DNA of 64,000 nucleotides from Tritrichomonas musculus (GCA_039105265.1 JAPFFF010000002.1:9548001-9612000), one strand, 5' to 3'. Numbered from the stretch's first letter, positions 10,586-21,818 are shown. A program made the numbers and translations. Notes: generated from the letters alone by a model not told the origin.

Positions 10586-11171
10586 GGAGTGTTTCATTTT
10601 TGAATATTAATAAAAATAATATTGAGCATTAAAACGATCTTTTTTTTTAGAAAGTAGATATAACCAAATGTTACAAGTCATTAAGCATTTTCCTCTTATA
10701 CTTATTAAAGTATTTTCTATTGAATTTCAACATTTTTAATATAGGCTTGTTATTTTCCGATTTTCGAAATAGAAAATTGATTTACTTTCTGATATAAAAA
10801 AAAATATGCATTGATACACTAGATCGATATTAGAGATAGAATCTGAACTATTGATATCAAAAATAGAATATATTTCAATTAAACTTTTTGATGATATCAT
10901 GTATGATATCATGATAATCAAAAATATTGATATCAGATGTAAAAAAGTGAAGCTTTTGATATCGAATCTCTAAATAACTAGCCTACTTAAATGTTACTCA
11001 GAAAAACATAATTATTATTTGATTTTAACCAATTCATATTCTATATTCACACAAAATCTACATTTATATAATATTATTTTGAAGATAAATCATTTTAAAT
11101 TATGTATTGTTAACAATTCAAAATTTAAATTCAAAATTGAAAAAAACAATTATTATTCAATTTCCAGATTT
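10586..11171. other. Spacer upstream of the sialidase with clustered GATATC palindromes
   Basis: Between 10850 and 10970 the hexamer GATATC appears five times, two of them inside the longer palindrome ATGATATCAT repeated at 10892 and 10903. Upstream frames that reach into the sialidase have no ATG and look non-coding. Confidence 0.5.
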
Positions 11172-12329
11172 ATGATTTTAATTTATCTGTGTCTTTGCTT
11201 GGCTTATGATGAACCTACTGTTTCAACTGTTTTCAGCCCAGGTGATGAAGATTCCAAATATTACCGTATTCCAGCAATTGTCACAGCACCTAATGGATCA
11301 TTAGTTACTGCAACTGATAAACGTAAGGTTACTCTCACAGATCTCCCAAACCCCATTGATGTAGTCGTGAAAACAAGCCATGATGGAGGACTTACATGGG
11401 GCCCTACAAAACTTATTGCTGGAAATAATCCTAAAGGTTATGGAGACGCTTCCCTTGTAGTTGATAAAGAAACCGGTAATATTCTCTGTCTTTTTAACGG
11501 CGATAACGGCTTCTTTCAATCTACCTCAAATAATCCACAACGCAACTATGTTTCAATTTCAAAAGATAACGGTGAAACATGGTCAGAACCACGTGATATA
11601 ACACCAATGCTATACGGATTTGAATGTGAACATCCAGAAAGGAAAACTTGGGATGGAATGTTCCTTTCATCAGGGGCGTCTCTTCAACTTCGAAGTGGCA
11701 GACTAATGGTCGTTGGTAATGTTAGAAAGCATGGTGTTAGCGGTATTTTCAATTACGTTGTTTACTCAGATGATCATGGCGAAACATGGGATATTGGATT
11801 ATCGCCAGCTACTTCAGGTGGTGACGAATCTAAAGTTGTTGAACGAAATAATGGCGATGTGATGATGAGTATTCGACACAAACCTTATCGATTTGCAGCA
11901 ATTTCACATAATAAGGGATTGACATTTGATCCTCAAGTTGACAGAAAAGATATGGTTGATCCAGCTTGCAATGGAGATATAATACGTTATACTTCTACAA
12001 AAGATGGCTATGATAAAGATCGAATCCTTTTCGTTAACGATCATCATCCTTCCCAAAGAAAAAATTTGTCGATCAAGATTTCATACGATGAAGGTGAAAC
12101 ATGGTCATTTTCAAAGGTCATTCATTCTGGCGATTCCTGGTACTCTTCCGCTGCTATTACTCCAGACGGGAAAGTTGCAGTTTATTACGAAAGAGCTGAA
12201 AATGGAGTTTCCTATATGGATTGCATGGTCATGACTCTTGAATGGATCAGTGATGGAAAAGATAAATATACTCCTCCAAACCCAGAAAAAGCAACAAACC
12301 AGAGGAAGTTAAGGCATAAAAGGCAATAA
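11172..12329 (+). CDS. Secreted exo-alpha-sialidase (BNR-repeat neuraminidase)
   Basis: A 385-residue glycoside hydrolase of the GH33 type that releases terminal sialic acid from glycoconjugates. I start it at the ATG that gives a short signal peptide (MILIYLCLCLAYD); the frame stays open upstream but without an ATG. The YRIP motif near residue 30 supplies the first arginine of the carboxylate-binding triad. Four Asp boxes mark the beta-propeller: SHDGGLTWG, SKDNGETWS, SDDHGETWD and SYDEGETWS. Later Arg residues (SIRHKPYRF and the YYERAENG stretch with its Tyr/Glu) fit the remaining active-site positions. No membrane anchor follows, so it should be soluble and extracellular. Secreted sialidase activity is known from Tritrichomonas and fits a mucosal parasite feeding on mucin. 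Confidence 0.95.
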   Translation: MILIYLCLCLAYDEPTVSTVFSPGDEDSKYYRIPAIVTAPNGSLVTATDKRKVTLTDLPNPIDVVVKTSHDGGLTWGPTKLIAGNNPKGYGDASLVVDKETGNILCLFNGDNGFFQSTSNNPQRNYVSISKDNGETWSEPRDITPMLYGFECEHPERKTWDGMFLSSGASLQLRSGRLMVVGNVRKHGVSGIFNYVVYSDDHGETWDIGLSPATSGGDESKVVERNNGDVMMSIRHKPYRFAAISHNKGLTFDPQVDRKDMVDPACNGDIIRYTSTKDGYDKDRILFVNDHHPSQRKNLSIKISYDEGETWSFSKVIHSGDSWYSSAAITPDGKVAVYYERAENGVSYMDCMVMTLEWISDGKDKYTPPNPEKATNQRKLRHKRQ

Positions 12330-13488
12330 GCCTATTTATACTTGATATTCTGTATAGTAAAAAAAAAAATCTACTTCTTTTTTTTTAACGATGAAGTTAA
12401 ATTCAAAACTTGATCGTTCAAATATTGAAGTTTAGACTAAAATTTTACTCATTAACTACGCAATTCTGATTTCTTTTATTCATTTATGACAATATACTTT
12501 TTTTTTCTTGAGATTCTTGTTTAGACCATTATATCAAACTTTTAAACATTTCATATTATTACTTTTTTTTTAATTTTTTATTTTTGCTTATGTGTAAGCC
12601 ATCCAAGACTTTTTCCAGTTATTTTATATTTAGATAGATTTTTAATAGCTACATATAATTTACTATTTAAAAAATCAAAATCATCAAAGGTGAATTAGAT
12701 AATCGCATTTTATTTTCCATAAAAAATAATTTGGGTAAAAAATGGTCATTTTGAATTTTTTGATTTTATAAATGGCGGAACCTCATTTTAAATAATATTC
12801 CCTATTTTTATAATATATTTTAAAGCAAAAATATTGAGTTTGATCGTTTAAAATTAATTTTCTAACCGCCGAAAATTGAATCATTCCGTTTATTAATTCA
12901 ACTTTTTGAATTCATTTTTCAAACTAAACTTTATCTTTGAAGTTATGTTCAAACAAAATATATCATTTTATTGAGCATTAAAAGAAGAAATCGAATATTA
13001 CAAAATAAAAAGTTAGAAAAGATCATGTATCGAAAAAACTTAAAAATAATTATTATATTAACTTTTTTGGACTAACTACAAAGTAATTATAAATATTTAT
13101 GTTTTATAATGTATAATGCATATGTATAAAATCAAATAGTATTAGTAGTTTTGAAGGATATCTCTTACGAAGAGAGATCTATTAGTATGTGAAGTCAAAA
13201 AAAACTCGATGAATATTAAGTTTTTTGATTGGTTTCAATGACCAATTTAAAGATTATTAAATGGGTAAGAAAATTTATTAAAATCACCAAATAAAACCTA
13301 AAATTCGAAGAGATTTTGAAACTTTTTGAGGTCAAAAAAAGAGTGTCCCACCCATTTTTGCTTACAATTTTAATAATTAATTTGCAATCAATATCTCATT
13401 CGTTTTAAATATAAATTTATCTTCAAGAGTTATTTTTTATTTAAAGTTGAATATTTAGCTAAATAGAAAGATTTATTATAGCAAAAAA
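12330..13488. other. Gene-free spacer between converging genes
   Basis: AT-rich with poly-T runs after the sialidase stop. A small perfect-looking hairpin lies at about 13159-13180 (GATATCTCTT, ACG, AAGAGAGATC). I see nothing else I can support. Confidence 0.5.
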
Positions 13489-16400
13489 CTAAAGATCATT
13501 TTCATTTTCCAAACGAGGCTCATCATTTTCTATCGCATCATTTGGCATACATTGTTCATTGTCATTTGGAATACATTGTTCATTATTAACAATTTCATTG
13601 TCATTTGGAATACATTGCTCATTTTTTTCCATGTTATCGTCTTCGCTTGATATACAATGTTCTTTTTGACTTAATAATTCATCACTTGATGAATGATGAT
13701 TGTTTTTATCTATTTCTACATCGCTTGACAAACTTTCTTCATCTTTTTCTATTTTTTCATCTGATAAACTAAGTTCATTTTTATCTATTCCATCACTAAA
13801 ATTGCGAACTTTCAGTCTCTTTCCAAACATATTCATTTTTTTAATCTCTCTTCTCTCTTTTATTTCCAACATCCTCCTCTTCCTTCTTTTTTCTTGCACT
13901 TCTTTCTTCTCTTTCTTCGATTTTTTAATCTTTTTCACACAAATACAACACAGAACAATTAAAACGATGATAATAATTATAATTAAAACAGCCAAAACTA
14001 AGATCAAAATCGTTATATTCCTTTGGCTCGGATCAGCACCACCTGGAAGGAAAAACATATCTGATTTATCAATGTTTGTAAAATATCCTTCTTTGTTAGA
14101 ATAAAAATCGCAAGCTTGTAATGGTACATTTAGATCATTGCTCGCAATATATTTAGGATCAAATATAATGCATCCATTTTCATCATTAATGAAATAATTA
14201 TAATCAATATCACTTGAAATTCCTAATACTTCAATAAATCTATCCATATCTTGTTCAGCAAATTTTCTTGAAAAAGGAACAATTCGATTATGCCTATCAT
14301 AAAGACAAATAGTTCTTGCTCTTATTAATAAATCCAAATTTGAACTGCCGGTACTATTTGAACTTTGTATACTTTTAGAATCTTTTATGTTTCTTGAATC
14401 CTTGATTATTAACTTAATATCTTCTTTCTCGACTTCTTCGTTTGAATATTCTCGAACAGTTTCAATCGAATCTTTATAAGTTTTATAATAAACAAATTCT
14501 TTCCCTTTTTCAACAGGAATCAGTTCAGCCAAGAAACCACGACCAGTTATTGAAATTCCATCACGATTAGGATAATGAATCAAATGAAAACCAGTTACAT
14601 ATGGTGCTTCATATGTAATTTCGCATGCTATACCATATGGATCATCTGGACAAACAGCTGAAAACTTGGCAATGCCGGTATCATTAATATTTTTTTTAAC
14701 CAATTTGAATACAAATGGAGCATTACTATCGCCTGATTGAATCAAAACTTGGTCATTGAATTCACATTTAATTAATTTTGCATTTCGAGACATAACTGCA
14801 AAATAAAAATAACCAGATAAATTATAAAAACTTTGGTAAATTGATAGATCAATAGTAAAGTAAGGCTCTGTTTCACCTATTGATGTAATTGTATTTTGGA
14901 ACAACACTGTTTTTTGTTCAGTAGTATTTGTATAATATGCTCTAACAACGTTGTATTCAGCATATTCGCCCCAATTTAAATACGAATTTTCAATTATATA
15001 CTTGCCAGATGTCTCATTCATTATGATAGCATGCCATTTTTGATATCGTGGGAGTAGCATTAATGTTGCCATTTTTGGTTTCATAATAACAGATGCTCCG
15101 TTATATGTTAAAAACAATTTTTCTGGATCAAAATCACAGAAAACAACTCTTACAAAATAATATTCAAATGTATTTGGATCTCTTGACATTAATACTTCAA
15201 TAGAATCTTGGCCATTTAGATCAAAATAGCCATAAAGTTCACATACAGATATCATCTCTGGACTTTGAAAGTAAAGAGGATCATCTGTTGGATTATTTAT
15301 ATGCAACAAAAACATTTTATTATACTTATACTCGGGTTGAACGTCAATATGAATGACTTGGAAAATGTCATTCTTATCATAAACAACAAAAAATCCATAA
15401 GAAAAGAATTCATGAGTATCAACCACTTTTCTATCATCTGCATAAACATCTTCAACAATCATCATAATAAATGGTAGTTCGCCAGTTAGGCTTGTTTCAA
15501 CAATTAAAGTTGGATCATATATATCAACTAAAAAATTGACATCAATGTTTTCATCAAGATGAATTAATAATGTTTCACCGCTTTCTAAAATTGATACAAG
15601 ATCAACCGATGTTTCAGTGATTTTAATTTTGCTGCCATCTTCATATATGATTTCACCTGAATAATAAAATGTTGCCTCATTTGGCTGATCAAAATCAATC
15701 ATCCACTCATCTTCCCAATTGAAATTTTCACTTGTAAATTCGCCTTGTGAAAACAAAGGTGTATAAAAGCTGCCAACTTTTATGACTTCTTCATCTCCTC
15801 CTTTATCCATAAAGAATTCAATTCTAAGATGGCATTTTTTAGGATTAGATGAAGTAATGGTTATAAACTCCAAATGAAATTGAATTGTTATGTAAAAGAA
15901 TTGTTTTCTGGTCCCAGAACTTCGACCAAAACCTGTATCTAAATAGAAAAACGCATTTTCATCTTGGACAAGATTATCATTTTCATCTTTATAATATAAT
16001 CCGTATAATATATATTGTATTGGTGGAATATCAACACTAAAAACTCGACCTTCTGGAGTAAAAGGAATTCCAACAGAAACACTTTGTGTTTTGTTGATTT
16101 TAGCTTTTAAAAATGTTTTATCTTCTCCATTTTTGATATCAATTTCGATATCTTTCTCGAATTTATCATCAACAAAATTCATATCTGACACTTTTATATC
16201 AAAATTCTGGGTCGAGCTTTCCAAATTATTGTTTTCTGCGATATATTTTAACTCCCATGTAAAATGATTATTATTTGATATATCAGTAGCATAGAAAAAT
16301 TGATTACAAGAAACTTTTTTATCTGGTCCTTGATATAGCATTAATGGAAACTGTTTATTTTTACTTTCATTCTCATTTAGTGAAACTTTAACTTTAATTT

Positions 16401-17775
16401 GCTTTTCAACTTTCGCAATTCCTGTTGATTGCGTTTCATAAATGTCTTCATGACTAGTAATCAAATTATATTTAGCGACTTGTAATGAAGGATCGTCGCA
16501 AGTTAACGGTTTTCCGATACAAAAAGGATCAAAAGTGAACGTTTTTATTGGAATCTCTTTTTCTGCTGAATTAATAATTGTGAAACGGCCAACAGTAAGA
16601 CCATTGAATGCGAAATACATTCTCATTGGGATTTCGAATTCGCCATACAAGAAAGGGTACTTGCACTTTTGCTGATTAAGAGAAGCATGCAATGTGAAAG
16701 GGAATTTCACGCCTGCTTCGACTGACATTTCAATATCTCCAACTATGAATTCTAAGGACAAATATGGTCTCAATTGCAAAGCTGCTGTCAATGATGCTTT
16801 CATCAACTTTTTGAGAACGGAACTAATAGAGTCGTCTGAGGGCAAGTGAGCTATTGTGATCTCCCATTTTGAATCTGAAGTTGACGATGGCGTTATTTCA
16901 AAGAATTTGGTGGCAGTGACCGAATATCCTTTCAAATAATCAAACCCAATTGGTATTTCAATTGAAATGTCTGTCAATTCAATCGCAAAGTTACAAAAAG
17001 CACCAAGTGAAATTTCTAAACCGAGGAATTTCGTATGAAATGCAAGTCCGTTAATTGGAAATTTCATTTGGTAAAGTTCTATCGTGTCAATTTCAATTTC
17101 GCAATCATTCGGAATAACGAACTCGGCGCCAAATTTCCCCTCAAATACAAATTGAAATGAAATGGAAACATCCCAAATGTTTTTGAATGAAAATTTGGCA
17201 GTAACACCTAATTTGAAATCACAGCCGGCACCGAATGAAACTCCGCTACTAATTTCTTTAAGTTTCGGACGATCGCGTTCTTCATCCCAAAAAAATTGAA
17301 CATTTAGTGAAGCTTTTGGTCGTTTTGTATGCTTTGAGATAAAATTTCTTGCTGTATTTATATCTGTTGAACTTTCTAATACAAAATCTGTCATTAATGT
17401 AAAAATATTAATTTTTTTTGATTCATATACAATTACATTGTCTTCTTCGGCAACAACTCGATCCATAACAAAAATTTCTTGTGTTTTTGGCTCTATTATG
17501 GCATAACCTTCTTTGAGTGAAAATCGTTTTCTCTTGATAATAGCGCAATTGTGAGTTTCTGAGGAAAATCCTTTAATATCATTTGTTTGTGCATTCGTAA
17601 AAACTTTTAAAAGGCGAAAATGATATTTATCACCTTCATATACACCTGGATATTTTGTATCTTGCCGTAGAGCTTTTGGAACTTTGATTTTGGCGTTTTC
17701 TTTTGCTCTATTAACTAATTGTTGATATTTATTTGGTATTAATGACGCTGTTAAGATTGGCAAAAAAAACAGCAT
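13489..17775 (-). CDS. Large type I membrane protein of unknown function
   Basis: A 1428-residue protein with an N-terminal signal peptide (MLFFLPILTASLIP), a long predicted extracellular region of beta-rich character, one transmembrane helix at about 1250-1280 (poly-Ile/Val/Leu ending CCICVKK) and a cytoplasmic tail. The juxtamembrane tail is strongly basic (KKIKKSKKEKKE, RRKRR), then turns acidic and serine-rich and ends with short imperfect repeats of the type NEQCIPND. Long surface proteins of this plan are common in trichomonads but I recognise no named domain in the ectodomain. It probably faces the host or prey. The start is the first ATG and gives the signal peptide. No break is visible over 4.3 kb, which argues that the gene is under selection. 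Confidence 0.9.
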   Translation of the reverse strand: MLFFLPILTASLIPNKYQQLVNRAKENAKIKVPKALRQDTKYPGVYEGDKYHFRLLKVFTNAQTNDIKGFSSETHNCAIIKRKRFSLKEGYAIIEPKTQEIFVMDRVVAEEDNVIVYESKKINIFTLMTDFVLESSTDINTARNFISKHTKRPKASLNVQFFWDEERDRPKLKEISSGVSFGAGCDFKLGVTAKFSFKNIWDVSISFQFVFEGKFGAEFVIPNDCEIEIDTIELYQMKFPINGLAFHTKFLGLEISLGAFCNFAIELTDISIEIPIGFDYLKGYSVTATKFFEITPSSTSDSKWEITIAHLPSDDSISSVLKKLMKASLTAALQLRPYLSLEFIVGDIEMSVEAGVKFPFTLHASLNQQKCKYPFLYGEFEIPMRMYFAFNGLTVGRFTIINSAEKEIPIKTFTFDPFCIGKPLTCDDPSLQVAKYNLITSHEDIYETQSTGIAKVEKQIKVKVSLNENESKNKQFPLMLYQGPDKKVSCNQFFYATDISNNNHFTWELKYIAENNNLESSTQNFDIKVSDMNFVDDKFEKDIEIDIKNGEDKTFLKAKINKTQSVSVGIPFTPEGRVFSVDIPPIQYILYGLYYKDENDNLVQDENAFFYLDTGFGRSSGTRKQFFYITIQFHLEFITITSSNPKKCHLRIEFFMDKGGDEEVIKVGSFYTPLFSQGEFTSENFNWEDEWMIDFDQPNEATFYYSGEIIYEDGSKIKITETSVDLVSILESGETLLIHLDENIDVNFLVDIYDPTLIVETSLTGELPFIMMIVEDVYADDRKVVDTHEFFSYGFFVVYDKNDIFQVIHIDVQPEYKYNKMFLLHINNPTDDPLYFQSPEMISVCELYGYFDLNGQDSIEVLMSRDPNTFEYYFVRVVFCDFDPEKLFLTYNGASVIMKPKMATLMLLPRYQKWHAIIMNETSGKYIIENSYLNWGEYAEYNVVRAYYTNTTEQKTVLFQNTITSIGETEPYFTIDLSIYQSFYNLSGYFYFAVMSRNAKLIKCEFNDQVLIQSGDSNAPFVFKLVKKNINDTGIAKFSAVCPDDPYGIACEITYEAPYVTGFHLIHYPNRDGISITGRGFLAELIPVEKGKEFVYYKTYKDSIETVREYSNEEVEKEDIKLIIKDSRNIKDSKSIQSSNSTGSSNLDLLIRARTICLYDRHNRIVPFSRKFAEQDMDRFIEVLGISSDIDYNYFINDENGCIIFDPKYIASNDLNVPLQACDFYSNKEGYFTNIDKSDMFFLPGGADPSQRNITILILVLAVLIIIIIIVLIVLCCICVKKIKKSKKEKKEVQEKRRKRRMLEIKERREIKKMNMFGKRLKVRNFSDGIDKNELSLSDEKIEKDEESLSSDVEIDKNNHHSSSDELLSQKEHCISSEDDNMEKNEQCIPNDNEIVNNEQCIPNDNEQCMPNDAIENDEPRLENENDL

Positions 17776-18250
17776 TTAAAATTTAACGAATTCAGTAAAG
17801 TAAAAATTTATTTTATTCTAATTCTATGAGATTATATAAATATTGAATTCTCAGAATTCTATTACCACAAATTATTTGAACTTCTTCAAATATATTAAGA
17901 GATCATTCTATTTTTATTTTGAATACAAATTTGAGAGTTTTATTTTTCGATCCTATAATCAAATAAAAATATTATATTTTAAATTATTATATATTATTAT
18001 TTATTTATTTGTTTATAAATTATAAATATATTTTTTAAAAAGAATATTTTTTATATTTAATAAGATAATTGCAATTTTAAATTGAGCGATTATTTTATTT
18101 TTCAATGTTAAAAAATAAATAAAATAAATTTTTCTTGATGTATTTAAAATAATCTGCTTTTAATAGTGTTATTAATAATATAAAATTAGCTATAATGTAA
18201 TAAATTTTGATATATGCCAAAAATATCAAAAAATTAAACTGATATGCAAC

Positions 18251-19207
18251 TTTCCGTACCATTCAATTTTCAGAGCCTTTTTCAAATTTTTTTTTTATTT
18301 TTTTATACAGTGAAAATTGATAAGCTATTGATAAAACTAAAATTCATAACTCAAAATTTTGAATTAAGTAAGCTTGATTATAGCCAAACAGTCAGTTTGA
18401 AACCTAATAAGGGAAATTCAATTACAGTTAGTTCAAATATTAGGTTAGTGCCTTTAAATTTGTATTTCCAAATTCAAAAAATCCAGAATATCAAATCTAT
18501 TAAAATATGTAATTTACGACAATGAAAATTTGCATCTATTCAATTAAACACGATCAAATTCAGTTAAAAGTTAGCAATGTTCAAATTCCATTCCAATTGA
18601 TCATTTTTTATTTTTTATAACCAAATTTCACACATTTTATTATAATGAATGCCTACTAAGTATTGAAAATTCTCAGTATTCACTGATTTTCAACCTATTT
18701 TTCAATGTTATTTCTTTTAATTTGTAAAAGTCGCCACTCATACATATTTTCATCAAAAGAAAATTTCAAAAATTTTCATCAATTGAAAAATAGGTTGAAA
18801 ATCAGTGAATACTGAGAAATCCTCAATTTTCATCAATTATCAAAATTTACCAATCAAGTTATTATCGAAAAGCCGCCACTCATACATATGAAACGAAAAA
18901 AATTATAATATGAAAAAAAAAAAAAAAATAAGTTTTTCATTAATATATATAATCATATTTTTTATTGCAAAGGCAAATATAAGGATATGTACTGAGAAAT
19001 ATGCTATTTTTCTTATTTACTTATCCAAAATTTCAAATAATATTTTGTGAGATTTATTTTTTCCTTTCAATTTATATAAATAATCTTTCAATTTTTAAAT
19101 GATTATTTTTTTTATTAAAAAAATAAAAATCTCAATTTTCTTTGTTGCATTTTTCCGTACCATTCAATTTTATGAATTTTATTCAATTTTTTGAATGGTA
19201 TGGGAAA
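18251..19207. repeat. Repeated 20-bp motif with an inverted end, possible decayed element
   Basis: TTTCCGTACCATTCAATTTT occurs at 18251-18270 and again at 19152-19171. At 19191-19207 its complement appears with one or two changes (TTGAATGGTATGGGAAA). The first and third copies face each other 0.95 kb apart, and the second and third form a local hairpin. This could be a decayed small transposon but no transposase or target duplication is visible. Confidence 0.4.
18671..18816. repeat. Perfect 36-bp inverted repeat
   Basis: The arm at 18671-18706 (starting TCTCAGTATTCACTGATT) is matched exactly in reverse at 18781-18816, separated by 74 bases. In RNA it would form a long hairpin. A 16-bp direct repeat, CGCCACTCATACATAT, lies in the loop at 18732-18747 and again beyond the right arm at 18874-18889. 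Confidence 0.9.
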
Positions 19208-19880
19208 ATGAAAACCACAAATATCTATATTAAAAATTGATTTAATTAATGATTTTATTTATTTTATATATTAAAAGAAATAAATATATATCATATTATA
19301 ATTATAGAATAAATACTTAATGGAACAAATTTTTTTTTTCTGATTATCATTTTATTAATTATTTATCTGATTAATGAATGTAATAAATATAATATATATG
19401 TATTAATCATTCTAAAAAACAATAAATTATAACAAATTATTGTTTGTTTACGATTTTTCCACAATCAAAATGATTTTTTCCACTATAAAACAGAAAAGAC
19501 TGAATTTATTTGCATGTAAAATTGTTATATTCCAAAAAATGCAAGCAAAATATAAGAATTCAACGAGTAAAAAAATTAGTAAACTTATGTAGTCATTTAA
19601 TTATAAAGTTTTGCATAGATATGAACTGCACTGAAACATTCATATTATGAATTAACGAACTTTATCATTAAAGAATATTTAGATTTACTGCAAAAGCATT
19701 GTTGGACTACCTTTCTATTAATTTTAATAAAAAGGTTCATTGAGCTTTCTCAAATCAAAAATAGTGAATAAATAATAAGTAAAATAAAATAATGATAACG
19801 TATTTTTAGTTAATTGTATTTGAATTTTATGTTAACCTAGAAAATTTGATACAAAAAATGGCCTTATTGAATAGAATCTT

Positions 19881-21818
19881 TTGAATAAATTACTCAGACA
19901 ACTTCTTGCTCAATATCTTTGGTTTTTAGTTATTACAATTATAGCGTTAATTTATTTAAATCCACACTACAAAAAAATAAAAAACAAAGGTCTTTATTCT
20001 TCACAATATTATCCATCGTGGAATGGTTCTGCGAAACCATCTTGGTTTTTAATAGTCAGTGATCTACATTTAGGAACAGTTCGTCCGAATTCCTATCAGA
20101 AAGTTTTTTCCACTTTAAATTTTGGAATTCAAACCTATCATCCCCAAAAAATCATTATCCCAGGAGATTTGACAGACAATTACGATGGTCAACGTTTATA
20201 TCCATACAAAAACCAGATGATTCAAGATTGGGAGCTTTACAAGACCTTGTTAAAAAATTTGAACATTTCAAGAGAAAAAATCATTCATGTTCGCGGGAAC
20301 CACGATGTTTTCAAGATAGCAGGCATTAATTCCAAGAACCATTTTGGCAAAGATTTATTCAATTACACAAATGAAGATGAATTTCACTTCCAGACGTTTT
20401 TTTACAATACTGAATCTGCAACGATGAAATTTGTATTAATTCATCCCTATCGTTTTCCTATCGGTCCAATTTGTTACACTGCGGTTGATGCATTTCCAAC
20501 GACCAAGTATTACCAGAAATTAACCGACATACTTCAGAAGAACGATAGTGACATCACTTTCTTGGTCACTCATTATCCGGCCATCGCCTTTAGTCCTGCC
20601 AGGAGCATTGAAAAAGTTTACTCAAAGTCACCTAACCAGCGGGTTGTTATTTCTGGTCACTGGCACAAAAGGATGAATACTAAAGTCATGCATCATGGGC
20701 CAACTTTGGAATTGATCATTTCTGGAATGGTGAAGTCATATCACATCATCAATATTATGACAATTGACAACAAAAGAGTCGTCAATCACCAAATTGACAT
20801 GAATGAAGCTGAAAATTACTTGATAACAAATCCAGTCCCTTATGAAATGAATATTGGAAATGGATTTTTCAATGCTGTCGATTCTGAATTGAGAGTCCTG
20901 GCATTTTTAAATGAGAAAGAAAATTTGCCAGATTTGAAATTTTCTATTGTTTCAAAATTTGATAAGAAAATTGTGATTGATCAAAATAGTTTGAATTGTG
21001 AACGTGAGATTGAGAAAAACGTTCGGTTGTGTTCGGCACCGCTTGGTTTGAAAGAAGGTAATTATTCATTGATTAAAAGTGGCGATTGGAAAGGTGAAAT
21101 GGATTTCATTATTGGCAATTATATTCCGCCTTTCTATGACAATCCACCAGACTGTTTGCCTATCTGGGAATGGTACTACTTGTTTGTTTTTGTGGCCTTC
21201 TTTTTTGCAATTGCTATCTTTCCATATCCGAAAGATATCAAGAAGATGTTGTCAGATGAACAGATTCCACTCATGTTTGATTCAAAGCCAAACAAAAAAG
21301 AATCCTTTTTCTGTGGATTTCTGACTTTGCATAGAATTTTGTATCACCAAGCCTCTCAATTTGAAGTGCCAAAATATTTGACTTTTTCAATACTTTTCTC
21401 TTTCTTTTATATCTTGTTCTTGCCTCTTTCGTTTTTCGAAATTGAAGGAAACATTGGAATGCTGTTTTCTTGGGGATACATTTGTAAGCAAAAAGTGCTT
21501 TGGCACTTTTTGGGAGGTGAAATCGGATTAAGGTCAATTTATTTTATTATTGCTCCTGTTTTGTTTTTGGCTTCGTTTTATTCAATTTCTGCGTTTTCTT
21601 TATGGTCGACTTTGGTAGCTGTCTTGTATGTGTTGTTTAATTTTAGATGGTTTGTTTCATTGATATATAAATTAATTGATATGTCTGGAGTTTTCTTCGC
21701 TTTAACAAGTCCTGTTATTTATTTGCCAATTTTGCTCTATTACTCATTATTTAAATGGATTATTTTGACGCACAATAGAAGAAGATCAAATTCAAATGAA
21801 AACCTTGATATTTTATAA
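19881..21818 (+). CDS. TMEM62-like membrane metallophosphoesterase
   Basis: About 645 residues: one N-terminal membrane helix (YLWFLVITIIALIYL), a luminal or extracellular calcineurin-type phosphoesterase domain, an immunoglobulin-like linker and at least five C-terminal membrane helices, which is the plan of TMEM62. The metal-binding motifs are complete: SDLHLG, PGDLTDN, RGNHD, THYP and GHWHKR. The start is unclear. The frame opens after a stop at 19872 without any ATG before residue ~100. An ATG at 19858 lies in a neighbouring frame and runs only eight codons (MALLNRIF) before meeting a stop. If one base is missing there, the protein would begin about seven residues earlier. A sequencing slip, a real lesion or an unrecognised start are all possible. 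The stop lies in TAAA. The natural substrate of TMEM62 proteins is not known to me. Confidence 0.88.
   Translation: MNKLLRQLLAQYLWFLVITIIALIYLNPHYKKIKNKGLYSSQYYPSWNGSAKPSWFLIVSDLHLGTVRPNSYQKVFSTLNFGIQTYHPQKIIIPGDLTDNYDGQRLYPYKNQMIQDWELYKTLLKNLNISREKIIHVRGNHDVFKIAGINSKNHFGKDLFNYTNEDEFHFQTFFYNTESATMKFVLIHPYRFPIGPICYTAVDAFPTTKYYQKLTDILQKNDSDITFLVTHYPAIAFSPARSIEKVYSKSPNQRVVISGHWHKRMNTKVMHHGPTLELIISGMVKSYHIINIMTIDNKRVVNHQIDMNEAENYLITNPVPYEMNIGNGFFNAVDSELRVLAFLNEKENLPDLKFSIVSKFDKKIVIDQNSLNCEREIEKNVRLCSAPLGLKEGNYSLIKSGDWKGEMDFIIGNYIPPFYDNPPDCLPIWEWYYLFVFVAFFFAIAIFPYPKDIKKMLSDEQIPLMFDSKPNKKESFFCGFLTLHRILYHQASQFEVPKYLTFSILFSFFYILFLPLSFFEIEGNIGMLFSWGYICKQKVLWHFLGGEIGLRSIYFIIAPVLFLASFYSISAFSLWSTLVAVLYVLFNFRWFVSLIYKLIDMSGVFFALTSPVIYLPILLYYSLFKWIILTHNRRRSNSNENLDIL

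Larger units (their letters stand above)
17776..19874. other. Gene-poor 2.1-kb interval with several short inverted and direct repeats
   Basis: The start holds the promoter of the large membrane protein. The middle (18.2-19.2 kb) carries the repeats listed separately. The 93-codon frame at 18244 spans one of these repeats, is low in complexity and is not called a gene. Confidence 0.5.

Noticed and set aside
18244-18525. 93-codon hypothetical gene
   Set aside because: Starts inside a repeated motif, composition matches spacer and no family resemblance.
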